Positions 43,354 through 51,797 of a stretch of DNA of 64,000 nucleotides are shown here, in pieces. A program made the position numbers and the translations under genes. How positions within the stretch are numbered: the first letter of the stretch is position 1; the number at the start of each line of letters is the position of its first letter. Source of the DNA: Streptomyces seoulensis (GTDB lineage Bacteria; Actinomycetota; Actinomycetes; Streptomycetales; Streptomycetaceae); the NCBI GenBank assembly GCA_013364255.1, contig CP054936.1:1828853-1892852 (forward strand). The letters are read 5' to 3'. The notes beneath the pieces were generated by a model, which saw nothing but the letters and a program-made list of their open reading frames with translations, did not search any database and was not told the origin of the DNA.

Positions 43354-44565
43354 TCAGTTGGTGTTCAGCGTCAGACCGTAGTACGACAGGGCGTCGTCGA
43401 GGGGCTGGAAGTACGACGAGCCGCTGGAGTTGGTGCCGCCCGAGCACTGCTGGTCGGTGGGGCCGCCCGAGGTCATGCCCTGCGCCTGGTTGCCGGAGAT
43501 GTACGCGCCGCCGCTGTCACCGCCTTCGGTGCACACCGACGAGCTGCCCAGACCGGTGACCACGGTGTCGGGACCGCCGTGCTCGTCGATGTAGGTGACG
43601 GAGACGTTGTACGACTTCACCGCGCCGCAGGTCCAGCCCGTGGTCTGGCCCGACTTGCACAGCGAGGCGCCGGAGGCCGCGCGCTTGCTGCCCTTGACGG
43701 CGATATTGGCTCCGGTGCCCCAGGTTCCGACCTGGGTGGCGATGGAGTCGTCCGAGTCGACCTGGGCGAGGCCCATGTCGACGCTCCGGGTGCCCAGCTT
43801 GTAGCGGCTCGCGACGCCCTTCGCGAAGTGCGACTTGTTGTTGTACAGGTCGGTGAGGTCGGCCACGCAGTGACCGGCGCTCACGAGGTACTGACGGCCC
43901 GAGGAGTCGTGGGCGCCGTAGCCGACGGAACAGACCCAGCTGCCCTTGTTGTTGGTCCAAGTCATGGGGCTGCCCGGGTAGATCGTCGACTGGGGGCCGA
44001 GGCTCTGCCCGTCACGGACGACCCGGACCGCGCTGCCGTGCGAGGCGGCCGCCTTGAGGAACGACTTCGCCGCAGCGGACGTACGACTCGGGTCGACGTG
44101 CACGGTGACGGTGTCGCTGGGCAGGTCCACCGACCACGAGGCGACGCCCTCGGGCGCGTTGCGCAGGGCCTGCGTGTCGAGCGACGCCTTGATGCGGTTC
44201 AGGGCGTGCTCGCCGCGCTGCGGTACGCGTGCCGCCAGGCCGTGCTGTCTGACCTGCGCGGCCGCGGCAGCCGAGGAGACGTTCACCGTCAGCTTGCCGT
44301 CCGCGGTGAAGTAGGCGCCGTCGGTCGCCACACCCGCGTGGTTCAGCTCGCCCAACTCGTCCTGCTGGGCTGCCTGGTGGTCGAGCCGGGCCACGGCGGC
44401 GGTCTCGCTGACGCCGAGGGAGTGGGCCAGGGCCGCGACCATCGCCGGCTGGTAGCGGGGCGCGGTGGGGGAAGGGGCGGCCTGAGCGGTGGCGCCCGTG
44501 GCGACAGCCGCCGACAGCAGCGTGCCTGCCGCGGCGGCCACCAGGGTTATCCGAGAAACGCGCAC
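43354..44565 (-). CDS. Secreted S1 serine protease (streptogrisin/alpha-lytic type)
   Basis: The protein is 403 aa. Residues 1-30 form a Sec signal (VSRITLVAAAAGTLLSAAVA). An alpha-lytic-type prodomain (about 40-190; AAVARLDHQAAQQDELGELN, KLTVNVSSAAAAA) folds the enzyme and is removed. The mature chymotrypsin-like domain has the triad His232 (SAGHC), Asp263 (SVDMGLA) and Ser351 (EGGDSGGAY). Paired cysteines C212/C233 and C303/C313 fit streptogrisins. It is monocistronic. The second IS3 copy sits about 180 bp upstream, so its promoter region may be affected. Confidence 0.93.
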   Translation of the reverse strand: MRVSRITLVAAAAGTLLSAAVATGATAQAAPSPTAPRYQPAMVAALAHSLGVSETAAVARLDHQAAQQDELGELNHAGVATDGAYFTADGKLTVNVSSAAAAAQVRQHGLAARVPQRGEHALNRIKASLDTQALRNAPEGVASWSVDLPSDTVTVHVDPSRTSAAAKSFLKAAASHGSAVRVVRDGQSLGPQSTIYPGSPMTWTNNKGSWVCSVGYGAHDSSGRQYLVSAGHCVADLTDLYNNKSHFAKGVASRYKLGTRSVDMGLAQVDSDDSIATQVGTWGTGANIAVKGSKRAASGASLCKSGQTTGWTCGAVKSYNVSVTYIDEHGGPDTVVTGLGSSSVCTEGGDSGGAYISGNQAQGMTSGGPTDQQCSGGTNSSGSSYFQPLDDALSYYGLTLNTN

Positions 44566-44760
44566 GACTTTCCTTTCTGCATGGGCATGTCATGTCCGCA
44601 TATGGGGTGTCGGCGGATCTCCTTGAACAGGAGGCGGCCGTCTGCGGTACGCGAGATGCCGGTCCAGCGGCGCAATGGGGGTGCCGCTGCCCCGAACTCT
44701 GACCCATCCTCCGGCGCCGGTTCAAGAAGCGGTCACCGATCCTGAGGCTGATCCCTTGGA

Positions 44761-45123
44761 GTGGACACCCTGACAATGGATCCCGATGGTCCAGGGAGGG
44801 ATGTCCAGGTGGGACGTAAGTCTCCGTATCCGGAGGAGTTCAGGAAGGACGCCGTCGCGCTCTACCGCGCTGCGGGCGGGAAGCGGACGTACGTGGCGGT
44901 GGCCGCGGATCTCGGTATCACCGCGGAGTCGTTGCGGACGTGGGTGCGCAAGGCCGAGGCCCAGGCCGTGCCGGGAGGCCGTGACGCGGGCGGGAGCGAG
45001 GCGGAGGAACTGGTCCGGCTGCGGGCAGAGAATGCCCGGCTGTTGAAGGCGGAGAAGGAGTGGCAGCTGGAGCGCGAGATCCTGCGCCGGGCAGCCGCCT
45101 ATTTCGCCCGGGAGGTGAAGTGA
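44761..45123 (+). CDS. IS3-family transposase OrfA, copy 2
   Basis: The sequence is identical to the OrfA of copy 1: an HTH_Tnp_1 domain plus a leucine-zipper-like coiled coil, 120 aa from the first GTG or about 104 aa from the GTG before GRKSPY. The frame is intact and its stop overlaps the orfB start. Confidence 0.9.
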   Translation: MDTLTMDPDGPGRDVQVGRKSPYPEEFRKDAVALYRAAGGKRTYVAVAADLGITAESLRTWVRKAEAQAVPGGRDAGGSEAEELVRLRAENARLLKAEKEWQLEREILRRAAAYFAREVK

Positions 45124-46019
45124 GCCCTCGCCGCTGGGACTTCATCTCCGAGAACCGAGCCGACTTCGGCGTCAAGCGGATCTGCCGTGTGCTCGGAGTC
45201 TCCCGCTCGGGCTACTACCGGCACCTGGCCACAGCACAGGCCCGCGCCGAGCGCCGGGCCGAGGAGAAGCGGACCGTGAGCGAGATCCGCGCCATCCACG
45301 CCGAACACCAGGGTGCCTACGGCGCTCCGCGCGTCCATGCCGAGCTGCGTGCGAGAGGACGCAGGATCAACCGCAAGCGCGTCACCCGGCTGATGCGGAT
45401 CAACCACATCGTCGGCCGGCATCTGCGCAAGACGAAGCGGACGACGATCGCGGACAGGGCCGCGTCACCCGCGCCGGACCTGGTGATGCGCGACTTCACC
45501 GCGGACACGCTGAACACCAGATGGTGCGGCGACATCACGTACATAGCCGTCGGTACGACGTGGCTGTACCTCGCCACGGTGATCGACATCTGCTCGAGGA
45601 GGGTGGTGGGCTGGTCGATCGCCGACCACATGCGCGCTTCCCTGGTCACCGACGCGATCGAGATGGCCGTGGCTGCCCGCGGCGGCCGGGTCCACGGTGT
45701 CGTTTTCCACACCGACAGGGGCGCCCAGTACAGCGCGGCCGCCTTCGCCGAGGTCTGCCACCGGCATGGCATCCGCCGCAGCATGGGCCGGGTCGGTTCA
45801 AGCTATGACAATGCTCTCGCCGAGTCGTTCTTCCAGGGCCTCAAGCGCGAATTGCTCCATGGTCGCCGCTGGACCTCGAAGGCACAGACTCGGCTGGAGT
45901 TGTTCCGCTGGCTGTCGTACTACAACCGGCGCCGTCGGCACTCCGCGCTCGGCTACCTCACACCAGCCGAGTTCGAACAGCAACTGATCACGTCACGTAC
46001 GCTGTCACTCGTCGCATGA
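45120..46019 (+). CDS. IS3-family transposase OrfB, copy 2
   Basis: The sequence is identical to the copy 1 OrfB, 299 aa from the GTG overlapping the orfA stop. The DDE residues are Asp138, Asp199 and Glu235. Both copies are complete, so either could be active. Confidence 0.92.
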   Translation: MSPRRWDFISENRADFGVKRICRVLGVSRSGYYRHLATAQARAERRAEEKRTVSEIRAIHAEHQGAYGAPRVHAELRARGRRINRKRVTRLMRINHIVGRHLRKTKRTTIADRAASPAPDLVMRDFTADTLNTRWCGDITYIAVGTTWLYLATVIDICSRRVVGWSIADHMRASLVTDAIEMAVAARGGRVHGVVFHTDRGAQYSAAAFAEVCHRHGIRRSMGRVGSSYDNALAESFFQGLKRELLHGRRWTSKAQTRLELFRWLSYYNRRRRHSALGYLTPAEFEQQLITSRTLSLVA

Positions 46020-46055
46020 AACCCGGTGTCCGCTCCCGGGGATCAACCTCAATCC

Positions 46056-46535
46056 TTTTTCAACAGGAAGCGGAACACTGTTGAATTCAGCGGTGACCGC
46101 GGTGGGCATCCTGAGCTGAAGGCGAAAACACGGATAAGGGCGCCGCGTTTTTTACGTATCCGGAATCCGGCGGCACGGTATTGTGCGCGTGCCGCCCGAC
46201 GCCGTCCTTTTCCTTTGCCCGCTGCATCCTCCTGGGAGAACTACGGCCGGTCTCTTGACCACGCCGCTGCCCGAAGCCTGCTCAGTCCGACAGTTCCCAC
46301 AGCAGCCGGTAGTACATGACCGGCAGACGGCGACGAGGAGCCCGGCGGGCGCGGCGGGCCGAGCGGGTTCGGCGGTCCGTGGTGCGAAGGCGGAGCGCCG
46401 GCGGGACATCGGGGCCGACGGCGAACTCACCGGTCCTCCGCCGCCCGTGGCGCGCTGGTCTCGTGGTCGCGGGTGAACTGGACGTTCGCGGCCGTGGCCG
46501 GTGGGGGGTATGGCGGCCGGGGCCGGTCGGGGCGG
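46056..46535. other. Intergenic, no gene seen
   Basis: About 480 bp lie between the IS and the end of the anti-sigma gene. Short frames exist on both strands without homology or consistent codon bias. No clear terminator or RNA is seen. Confidence 0.4.
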
Positions 46536-47318
46536 TCAGCGCAAGTCGGTGTCGTGGCTGAGCCGGTGGTGGTGGGCGTCGTACTGGTCGACGGCGGTGA
46601 TGGTCCGCCCGTCGGGGACGGGCGCGGCCCAGGCGCGGTAGACGGTGCCGGGGACGGTGACCGTGGCCGCCTTGACCTGCGTACCGTCGGACAGGGACAC
46701 CACGCCGTAGGCGACGGCGGCTTCGGGGTTGGAGACCAGCAGGCGGGTGCCGCTGAGGCCCTTCTCGTGCAGGCCCCACAGGCCCATCTCCCCCGACGCC
46801 CGGGGGTCCTGGGCGCCGTTGACCTGCTGGCAGTCGGACCAGGGGCCGCCCTGGTGGTCGATGCGGACGCCGCCGATGACCATGCGCTGGCACAGCAGCG
46901 ACGCGCTCGCCGCCGTGGCCGCGCCGGGTGGCGTGGGCGGCGCGTAGTCCTTGGGCAGGGTGCGGTGGAACTCCAACGCCACCGACCAGCGGTGGCCGTC
47001 CGTCGTCCCCTCGGCCACCCGGGCGCCGACCGTGTCGGGAGCGGGGGCGGGTGTGGGGGTTGCGGAGCGGGTCGGGAGGGGTGAGGGCCGGTCCGCGGCG
47101 CCGACGGCGTCGGGCGCCGGCTTCAGGAACGGGACCGCCAGGCCGACGCCGAGGACGCAGGCGGCGCCGGCCACGGCGGCCGCGGCCCGGCGGCGTTTCC
47201 TGCGGGCGCGCGCGGCGGTCAGGATGCGGTCGACGGGAGCCGGGGACGCGGGATGCGCGTCGCGTGATCGGGCGGCGGCGGCGCGCAGCCGGTCTTCTTG
47301 GTCGTGGTCAGGAGTCAT
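46536..47318 (-). CDS. Membrane anti-sigma-like protein
   Basis: The protein is 260 aa. The cytosolic N-terminus is short (about 43 residues, DQEDRLRAAAARSRDAHPAS). One membrane helix follows (about 44-64, RRRAAAAVAGAACVLGVGLA), then a Pro/Thr-rich stalk, then an extracellular domain of about 165 residues (GTTDGHRWSVALEFHRTLPK ... TVYRAWAAPVPDGRTITAVD). The start overlaps the ECF sigma gene stop (ATGA), the standard sigma/anti-sigma arrangement. No HxxxCxxC zinc motif is present. The outer domain is duplicated in the next gene upstream on the chromosome. Confidence 0.78.
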   Translation of the reverse strand: MTPDHDQEDRLRAAAARSRDAHPASPAPVDRILTAARARRKRRRAAAAVAGAACVLGVGLAVPFLKPAPDAVGAADRPSPLPTRSATPTPAPAPDTVGARVAEGTTDGHRWSVALEFHRTLPKDYAPPTPPGAATAASASLLCQRMVIGGVRIDHQGGPWSDCQQVNGAQDPRASGEMGLWGLHEKGLSGTRLLVSNPEAAVAYGVVSLSDGTQVKAATVTVPGTVYRAWAAPVPDGRTITAVDQYDAHHHRLSHDTDLR

Positions 47319-47872
47319 CGTGCCTCTGCGGGGCGGCTGGGGCGGTGGGTGCGGGCGAGAGCCGAGCGGCTGCGCAGTTTGGCCAGGGCCCGGGACGCCT
47401 GGCTCTTCACGGTGCCGACCGAGCAGCCGAGGAGGTCCGCCACCTCCTCGACGGACAGGTCCTCGCAGTAGCGCAGCACCACGACCGCGCGCTGCCGCTC
47501 GGGCAGTTCGGCGAGCCCGCGGGCCAGTGCGTCGTGCACCTCCGAGCCCCCGGCACCGGCCCCGTCGTCGTGGACGGGACCGGTGTCGGGCAGCGACGGG
47601 AGAAGGAGGTGGGTGATCCTGCGGCGGCGGTACCGGCTGCGGTTGGTGTTGACCAGGGCGCGCCGGACGTAGTGCTCGACACGCTCCGGTTCCAGGCGCC
47701 GCCAGTGCGGGTACACCTTCGCCAGCGTGGTCTGCACCAGGTCTTCCGCCTCGTGGAAGTCGCCGGTGAGGAGGTACGCGGTGTGGGTCAGGGACCGCCA
47801 GCGGGCGGTGACGAACCGGGTGAAGTCCGCGTCCGGTCCGCTGTCCGCGGCCCTGCGGTCACTAGGCTGCAC
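47315..47872 (-). CDS. SigE-family ECF RNA polymerase sigma factor
   Basis: The protein is 185 aa. Region 2 is FTRFVTARWRSLTHTAYLLT, then DFHEAEDLVQTTLAKVYPHW. Region 4 is ALARGLAELPERQRAVVVLR, then EDLSVEEVADLLGCSVGTVK. This is the streptomycete SigE-like ECF group (SigE70-type). It is coupled to the anti-sigma-like gene. A paralogue of the anti-sigma outer domain is encoded 31 bp upstream in the same direction and could be a target or a co-regulator. Confidence 0.92.
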   Translation of the reverse strand: MQPSDRRAADSGPDADFTRFVTARWRSLTHTAYLLTGDFHEAEDLVQTTLAKVYPHWRRLEPERVEHYVRRALVNTNRSRYRRRRITHLLLPSLPDTGPVHDDGAGAGGSEVHDALARGLAELPERQRAVVVLRYCEDLSVEEVADLLGCSVGTVKSQASRALAKLRSRSALARTHRPSRPAEAR

Positions 47873-47903
47873 GGCAGGATGCGCCCGTCCTTCGTCTCAG
47901 TGG

Positions 47904-48590
47904 TCAGTGCCAGTTGGTGTCATGGCTGAGCAGGCGGTGGCGGGCGTCGTACTGGTCGACCGCGGTGATGGTCCGCCCGTCGGGTATGGGCGCGGCCCAG
48001 GCGCGGTAGACGGTGCCGGGGACGGTGACCGTGGCCGCCTTCACCCGCGTGCCGTCGGACAGGGACAGCACACCGTAGGCGACGGCGGCTTCGGGGTTGG
48101 CCACCATCAGCCGGCTGCCGCTGACGCCCTTGTCGTGCAGGCCCCACAGGCCCAACTCCCCCGCGACGCGGGCATCGTGGGCGCCGTCGACCGGCTGGCA
48201 GTCGGCCCACGGGCCGCCCTGGTGGTCGATGCGGACGCCGCCGATGTACATGCGCTGGCACAGCAGCGACGAGGCGACGGGCGTCGTCCCGTCCGGGAGG
48301 GTGGGCAGGGTGTAGCCCTTGGGCAGCGTGCGGTGGAACTCCAGCGCCACCGACCAGCGGTGGCCGTCCACCGTGCCGCGGCCGATCACCTGCGTGACCA
48401 CCTGCGGCGGGCGCGGCGTCCGCTGGTGAGCGGAAGCGGTTCGTGCGGCGGCGGCGGAGGCGGGCGCCGACGCCTTGTGGGCGGCCGGGCCCGGCGTCGC
48501 CGCGATCGCGGAGGCGCCGAACGACATCCCGCCGAGGGCGGCGACGGCGACGGCCGCTCTGGCCGCCTTCCTGCCAGGACTGAGAGCCAT
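47904..48590 (-). CDS. Secreted paralogue of the anti-sigma outer domain
   Basis: The protein is 228 aa from the ATG of MALSPGRKAARAAVAVAALG after GGGAAG. The N-terminus is a signal peptide (to about AIAATPGPAA). The C-terminal 160 residues (GTVDGHRWSVALEFHRTLPK, LLCQRMYIGGVRIDHQGGPW, AAVAYGVLSLSDGTRVKAAT) are nearly the same as the outer domain of the neighbouring anti-sigma protein. Two Cys are conserved in both (LLCQRM, DCQ). It is free of a membrane anchor and precedes the sigma gene by 31 bp, so the three genes look like one unit. Confidence 0.8.
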   Translation of the reverse strand: MALSPGRKAARAAVAVAALGGMSFGASAIAATPGPAAHKASAPASAAAARTASAHQRTPRPPQVVTQVIGRGTVDGHRWSVALEFHRTLPKGYTLPTLPDGTTPVASSLLCQRMYIGGVRIDHQGGPWADCQPVDGAHDARVAGELGLWGLHDKGVSGSRLMVANPEAAVAYGVLSLSDGTRVKAATVTVPGTVYRAWAAPIPDGRTITAVDQYDARHRLLSHDTNWH

Positions 48591-48858
48591 GGAGTACTTC
48601 CCCTTCGGAGCTGCCGCCCGGCACCGTGCCGGGCGGTCCTCGACGGCCGGCGCGCTGGGCCCGCGTGCCGGCCTGCCGCGATCACCGGGACGGCGTCGCG
48701 GCTCGGACATCCGCTCGTAGGTACTCCCGAACCCGCGCGGTGGGTTGCACGACCGCGCGAGATCACTTCACACGGACCGATTCGTCACGGTTTCGGGGTG
48801 TTTCCTCGTTCGCGTGAAGGGGCTCTGGCTCCCTGTCTGTGAAACGCGGCCCTTCGGG

Positions 48859-51795
48859 TCACTCCCCCTCGCGCAGCTGTGTCGCCAGGGAGGTCAACGA
48901 CTTGGCCTCCTCGGTGTGGCCCAGCGCGGTCAGGCGGGTGACCGCCGCGTCGAGGCGGGGGAGGGCGGGTTCGGGGCGCTTCAGGTAGATGCCCTCCACC
49001 GCCCCGGCGAGCCGGACGCACTCGGCCCACTCACCGGCGTGTCCCTGCTCCTCCCCCGGTTCGCCGAGCAGGGCGAGCGCCTCGTCCAGGGCGGTCAGGG
49101 CGGCCTCGTACTCGCCCGCGTAGGCGTTGACCCGTCCGTGTTCGTAGGCCAGTGCGCTGTCCAGGGAGCGGTCGCGGGCCTCGTAACCGGCGGCGCGGGC
49201 CTCGTCGGCGATCCGGCCGGCGTCGGCGAGGTGGGCGAGGGCTCCGGCCAGGCCCTCCGCGCCCTGCTGCTGGGCCTGGAGCCGGGCGAGTTCGCGCAGA
49301 CAGCTGCTGAGCTGCTCGTAGCGCGGGGCCAGGGCGTGGGCGGCGAGCGCCTGCCGGGCGGCCTCGCGGGCACGGCCGAACTCGCCGGACTCGCCGAGCA
49401 GTACGGCCGTCTCCGCGGCGATCATGGCGTGGCTCGACGGGTCGTCGTCCCAGCCGGCCGACTCCGCAGCGAGGGAGACGAACTCCGCCGTGGCGGCCTT
49501 CAGGTCCTCGCCCGCGTGCAGCGCCCGGGCGCGGGTCAGCCGCAGCTGCGCGACCAGTCTGTCGTCCAGCTCGCCGGCGACGACGTCGGGTTCGAGCAGG
49601 AGCGAGTCGAGCAGGGCGATGCAGTCCTCGACACGGCCCAGGTCCAGGGTGAGCTGGGCGGCGTTGCTGTAGGTGCAGTACGCGGCGGTGCGACTGCCGC
49701 GACGCAGGTCCAGCTCGGCCGAGCGCGTCAGGTGCCGCAGCGCCTCGTCCGGGCGCCCCAGCCGCATGCAGGTCTGGGCCAGCAGGGCGTGCACGCGACC
49801 GGTGTCGGTCGCGTGCGCCGGCCAGTCGGCGGCCAGCCGCAGCGCCTCGGTCAGGTCCGCGTGCGCGGCCTCCGCGTCCCGGAGACCGAGGTGGATCTGG
49901 CCGCGGAGCACGAGTGTGCGGGGCAGGTGCCAGGCGGGACCGTCCGCCCGCAGCCGCTCGACGAGGGCGTCGGCCTCGGCGACGGCGGCGGGCAGGTCAC
50001 CGGTGAGGGCGTGGGTGCTGGCCCGCAGCAGCCGGGCGCCGGAGACCTGTCCGACGACGTCGTGCCGGACGGCGTGTTCGTGCAGCAGGTCGACCTCGGC
50101 GAACGCCGGCGCCGCGTGCTCCTCGTTCCCCGAGGTCTGCAGGCGCAGGCCGAGTACGCTCGCCCGCAGCCTGAGCAGACGGGCCTCCTGGCGCGGCGCG
50201 AGGTCCGGTGTCTCCTCGTGCAACCGGACCATGGCGGCGTGGGCGTCGGTGAGCGCGGCGGCCTTCTCGGCCGGGTCGGCGTCCTCGCCGGCCTTCTCGG
50301 CGGTGGCGAGCAGCGCGGCGGCGCGGGCGAGCGCGGCGGCGCCCGGCAGGCCCGCTTCCTCGTAGCGGGCGGCGGCCTGCTCGTACAGGGCCTTGGACCT
50401 GGCGAAGTCGTCCCGCTCCCCCGCCGTTCCGGCCTCGTCGGCCAGTAGGTCGGCGCGCAGTCGTGCGAGCGGGCCCACGGCCGGGTCGTCGGGGTGGGTG
50501 TAGTCGGGGGCGTCGAGCAGGGTGCGCAGCCGGGACCAGCGGGCCTTGGCGTCCGGGTGACCCTCTTCGTCCAACGACCTTGTCCGGACGATGAGTTCGG
50601 TGAGCGATTCGGGGAGGGCGGCGGGCGCGGGGGTGGACGTGGCCGCGGTGGGCGCGGGTGCGGCCGGGGTCACGTCTTCGAGGGTGCGGACGCGCAGGGT
50701 CAGTTCGAGCGCCGCCAGGAGCGGGGCGCGTTCCAGGCGGGCCCGGCGGCGGTCGGCGTGGGCCGTGGTTCCGTTGCGGGCGTCGAAGCGGGCGGCGAGG
50801 TCGTCGGCGCGGTCGCGGACCTCGGCGCGCAGGGCGGCCGCGGACCAGGTGCGGCCGGCGTATCCGGCGGCGGGCAGCTCGCCGTGGCCCAGGAGCTCGA
50901 CGCGCTGGAGGAGGACCTCGACGCCGGTGAGGAAGCTGAGCAGGTCGAGCGGCGAGTCGACCTCGTCGAACAGGTTCCGGTTCTCCGCGAGCAGTTCCAG
51001 GCCGCGCGCCTCGTTGCCGGTCAGTGCGCAGAACTCCAGGTGCCGGCCGACCTCTCCGGACATGGCGGGGTTGCGACGGCAGGCGCGGTACCCGGCGAGA
51101 TGCAGCGTGCGGGCCTCGTCGGCGCGGGCGGCGCGCAGCAGGGGCAGCAGCGCGTACGAGGCGGAGCGGGCCGGCTCCTCCTGGCAGGACTGCTTTCCGG
51201 CGAGGACGGGCTCCCAGGTTCGCAGCGCCCGCTGGTCGTCGCCGGCCGTGAGGTGGTGGCGGGCGCGCTCGCAGATCTCGCAGGCCTCGCAGTCGCTGTA
51301 CGGGGTGCGGGCGCGGGCCGCCCACAGTTCGTAGGCGGCGGTGGTGTCCTCACCCAGGTGGTCGGCCAGCTGGTAGACCTGCCCGTAGTAGGGCTGGAGG
51401 CCGAGGCCGGCCTTCTCGTACCGGTCGCGCATCTCCGTCAGCCACTGGCGCAGGCCGGACAGCGGGACCTCGGGCAGGGCGCGCAAGGCGTTGGCCACCC
51501 ACTTGAACCGCCAGAAGAGCTGGTTGCGCTGCCGCTCGTCGAAGACGTCGGGCTGCTCGTCGAGGAGGGTGAGCAGGCGGGCGAAGACGACGGGCGACTT
51601 CCGCGGTTCGGAGCCGTAGGTGTACGCCTCCTGGAGTTCGAGGAGCGCGTCGATGAGCGGCTCCGGATCGTCGAACTGCTCCGCGGCCTCGGCCAGTTCC
51701 TCGGCGGTGACGGTGCGGGTGCGGCCGTAGGGGCGGCGGTCGTTCTCCCGGAGCTCCTGGTACAGCTCGTCGGTGGTCTGGGGTGCGGTCGGCAT
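48859..51795 (-). CDS. TPR-repeat protein, partner of Hsp90-like protein
   Basis: The protein is 978 aa from the ATG of MPTAPQTTDELYQELRENDR, which starts 2 bp after the Hsp90-like stop. Helical repeats of about 34-40 residues run the whole length (ALRTWEPVLAGKQSCQEEPA, RSKALYEQAAARYEEAG, RALHAGEDLKAATAEFVSLA, REAARQALAAHALAPRY). A CxxC pair lies in SDCEACEICERARHHL near residue 170. No enzyme domain is seen. Eukaryotic Hsp90 works with TPR co-chaperones, and the tight operon suggests an analogous bacterial pair. That is inference. Confidence 0.85.
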   Translation of the reverse strand: MPTAPQTTDELYQELRENDRRPYGRTRTVTAEELAEAAEQFDDPEPLIDALLELQEAYTYGSEPRKSPVVFARLLTLLDEQPDVFDERQRNQLFWRFKWVANALRALPEVPLSGLRQWLTEMRDRYEKAGLGLQPYYGQVYQLADHLGEDTTAAYELWAARARTPYSDCEACEICERARHHLTAGDDQRALRTWEPVLAGKQSCQEEPARSASYALLPLLRAARADEARTLHLAGYRACRRNPAMSGEVGRHLEFCALTGNEARGLELLAENRNLFDEVDSPLDLLSFLTGVEVLLQRVELLGHGELPAAGYAGRTWSAAALRAEVRDRADDLAARFDARNGTTAHADRRRARLERAPLLAALELTLRVRTLEDVTPAAPAPTAATSTPAPAALPESLTELIVRTRSLDEEGHPDAKARWSRLRTLLDAPDYTHPDDPAVGPLARLRADLLADEAGTAGERDDFARSKALYEQAAARYEEAGLPGAAALARAAALLATAEKAGEDADPAEKAAALTDAHAAMVRLHEETPDLAPRQEARLLRLRASVLGLRLQTSGNEEHAAPAFAEVDLLHEHAVRHDVVGQVSGARLLRASTHALTGDLPAAVAEADALVERLRADGPAWHLPRTLVLRGQIHLGLRDAEAAHADLTEALRLAADWPAHATDTGRVHALLAQTCMRLGRPDEALRHLTRSAELDLRRGSRTAAYCTYSNAAQLTLDLGRVEDCIALLDSLLLEPDVVAGELDDRLVAQLRLTRARALHAGEDLKAATAEFVSLAAESAGWDDDPSSHAMIAAETAVLLGESGEFGRAREAARQALAAHALAPRYEQLSSCLRELARLQAQQQGAEGLAGALAHLADAGRIADEARAAGYEARDRSLDSALAYEHGRVNAYAGEYEAALTALDEALALLGEPGEEQGHAGEWAECVRLAGAVEGIYLKRPEPALPRLDAAVTRLTALGHTEEAKSLTSLATQLREGE

Positions 51796-51797
51796 CG

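Larger units (their letters stand above)
44743..46051 (+). mobile_element. IS3-family insertion sequence, copy 2 (intact)
   Basis: The element is 1309 bp, with the same ends and the same encoded proteins as the copy at 1-1309, in the opposite orientation. The 4-bp sequence ATCC flanks it on both sides (44739-44742 and 46052-46055). This is a normal IS3-type target duplication and shows a simple insertion here. Confidence 0.95.

Noticed and set aside
1..46051. A 46-kb composite transposon bounded by the two identical IS3 copies
   Set aside because: Copy 2 carries its own ATCC duplication on both sides, which marks an independent insertion. The content between the copies is a patchwork of unrelated loci, and the left flank of copy 1 cannot be seen.
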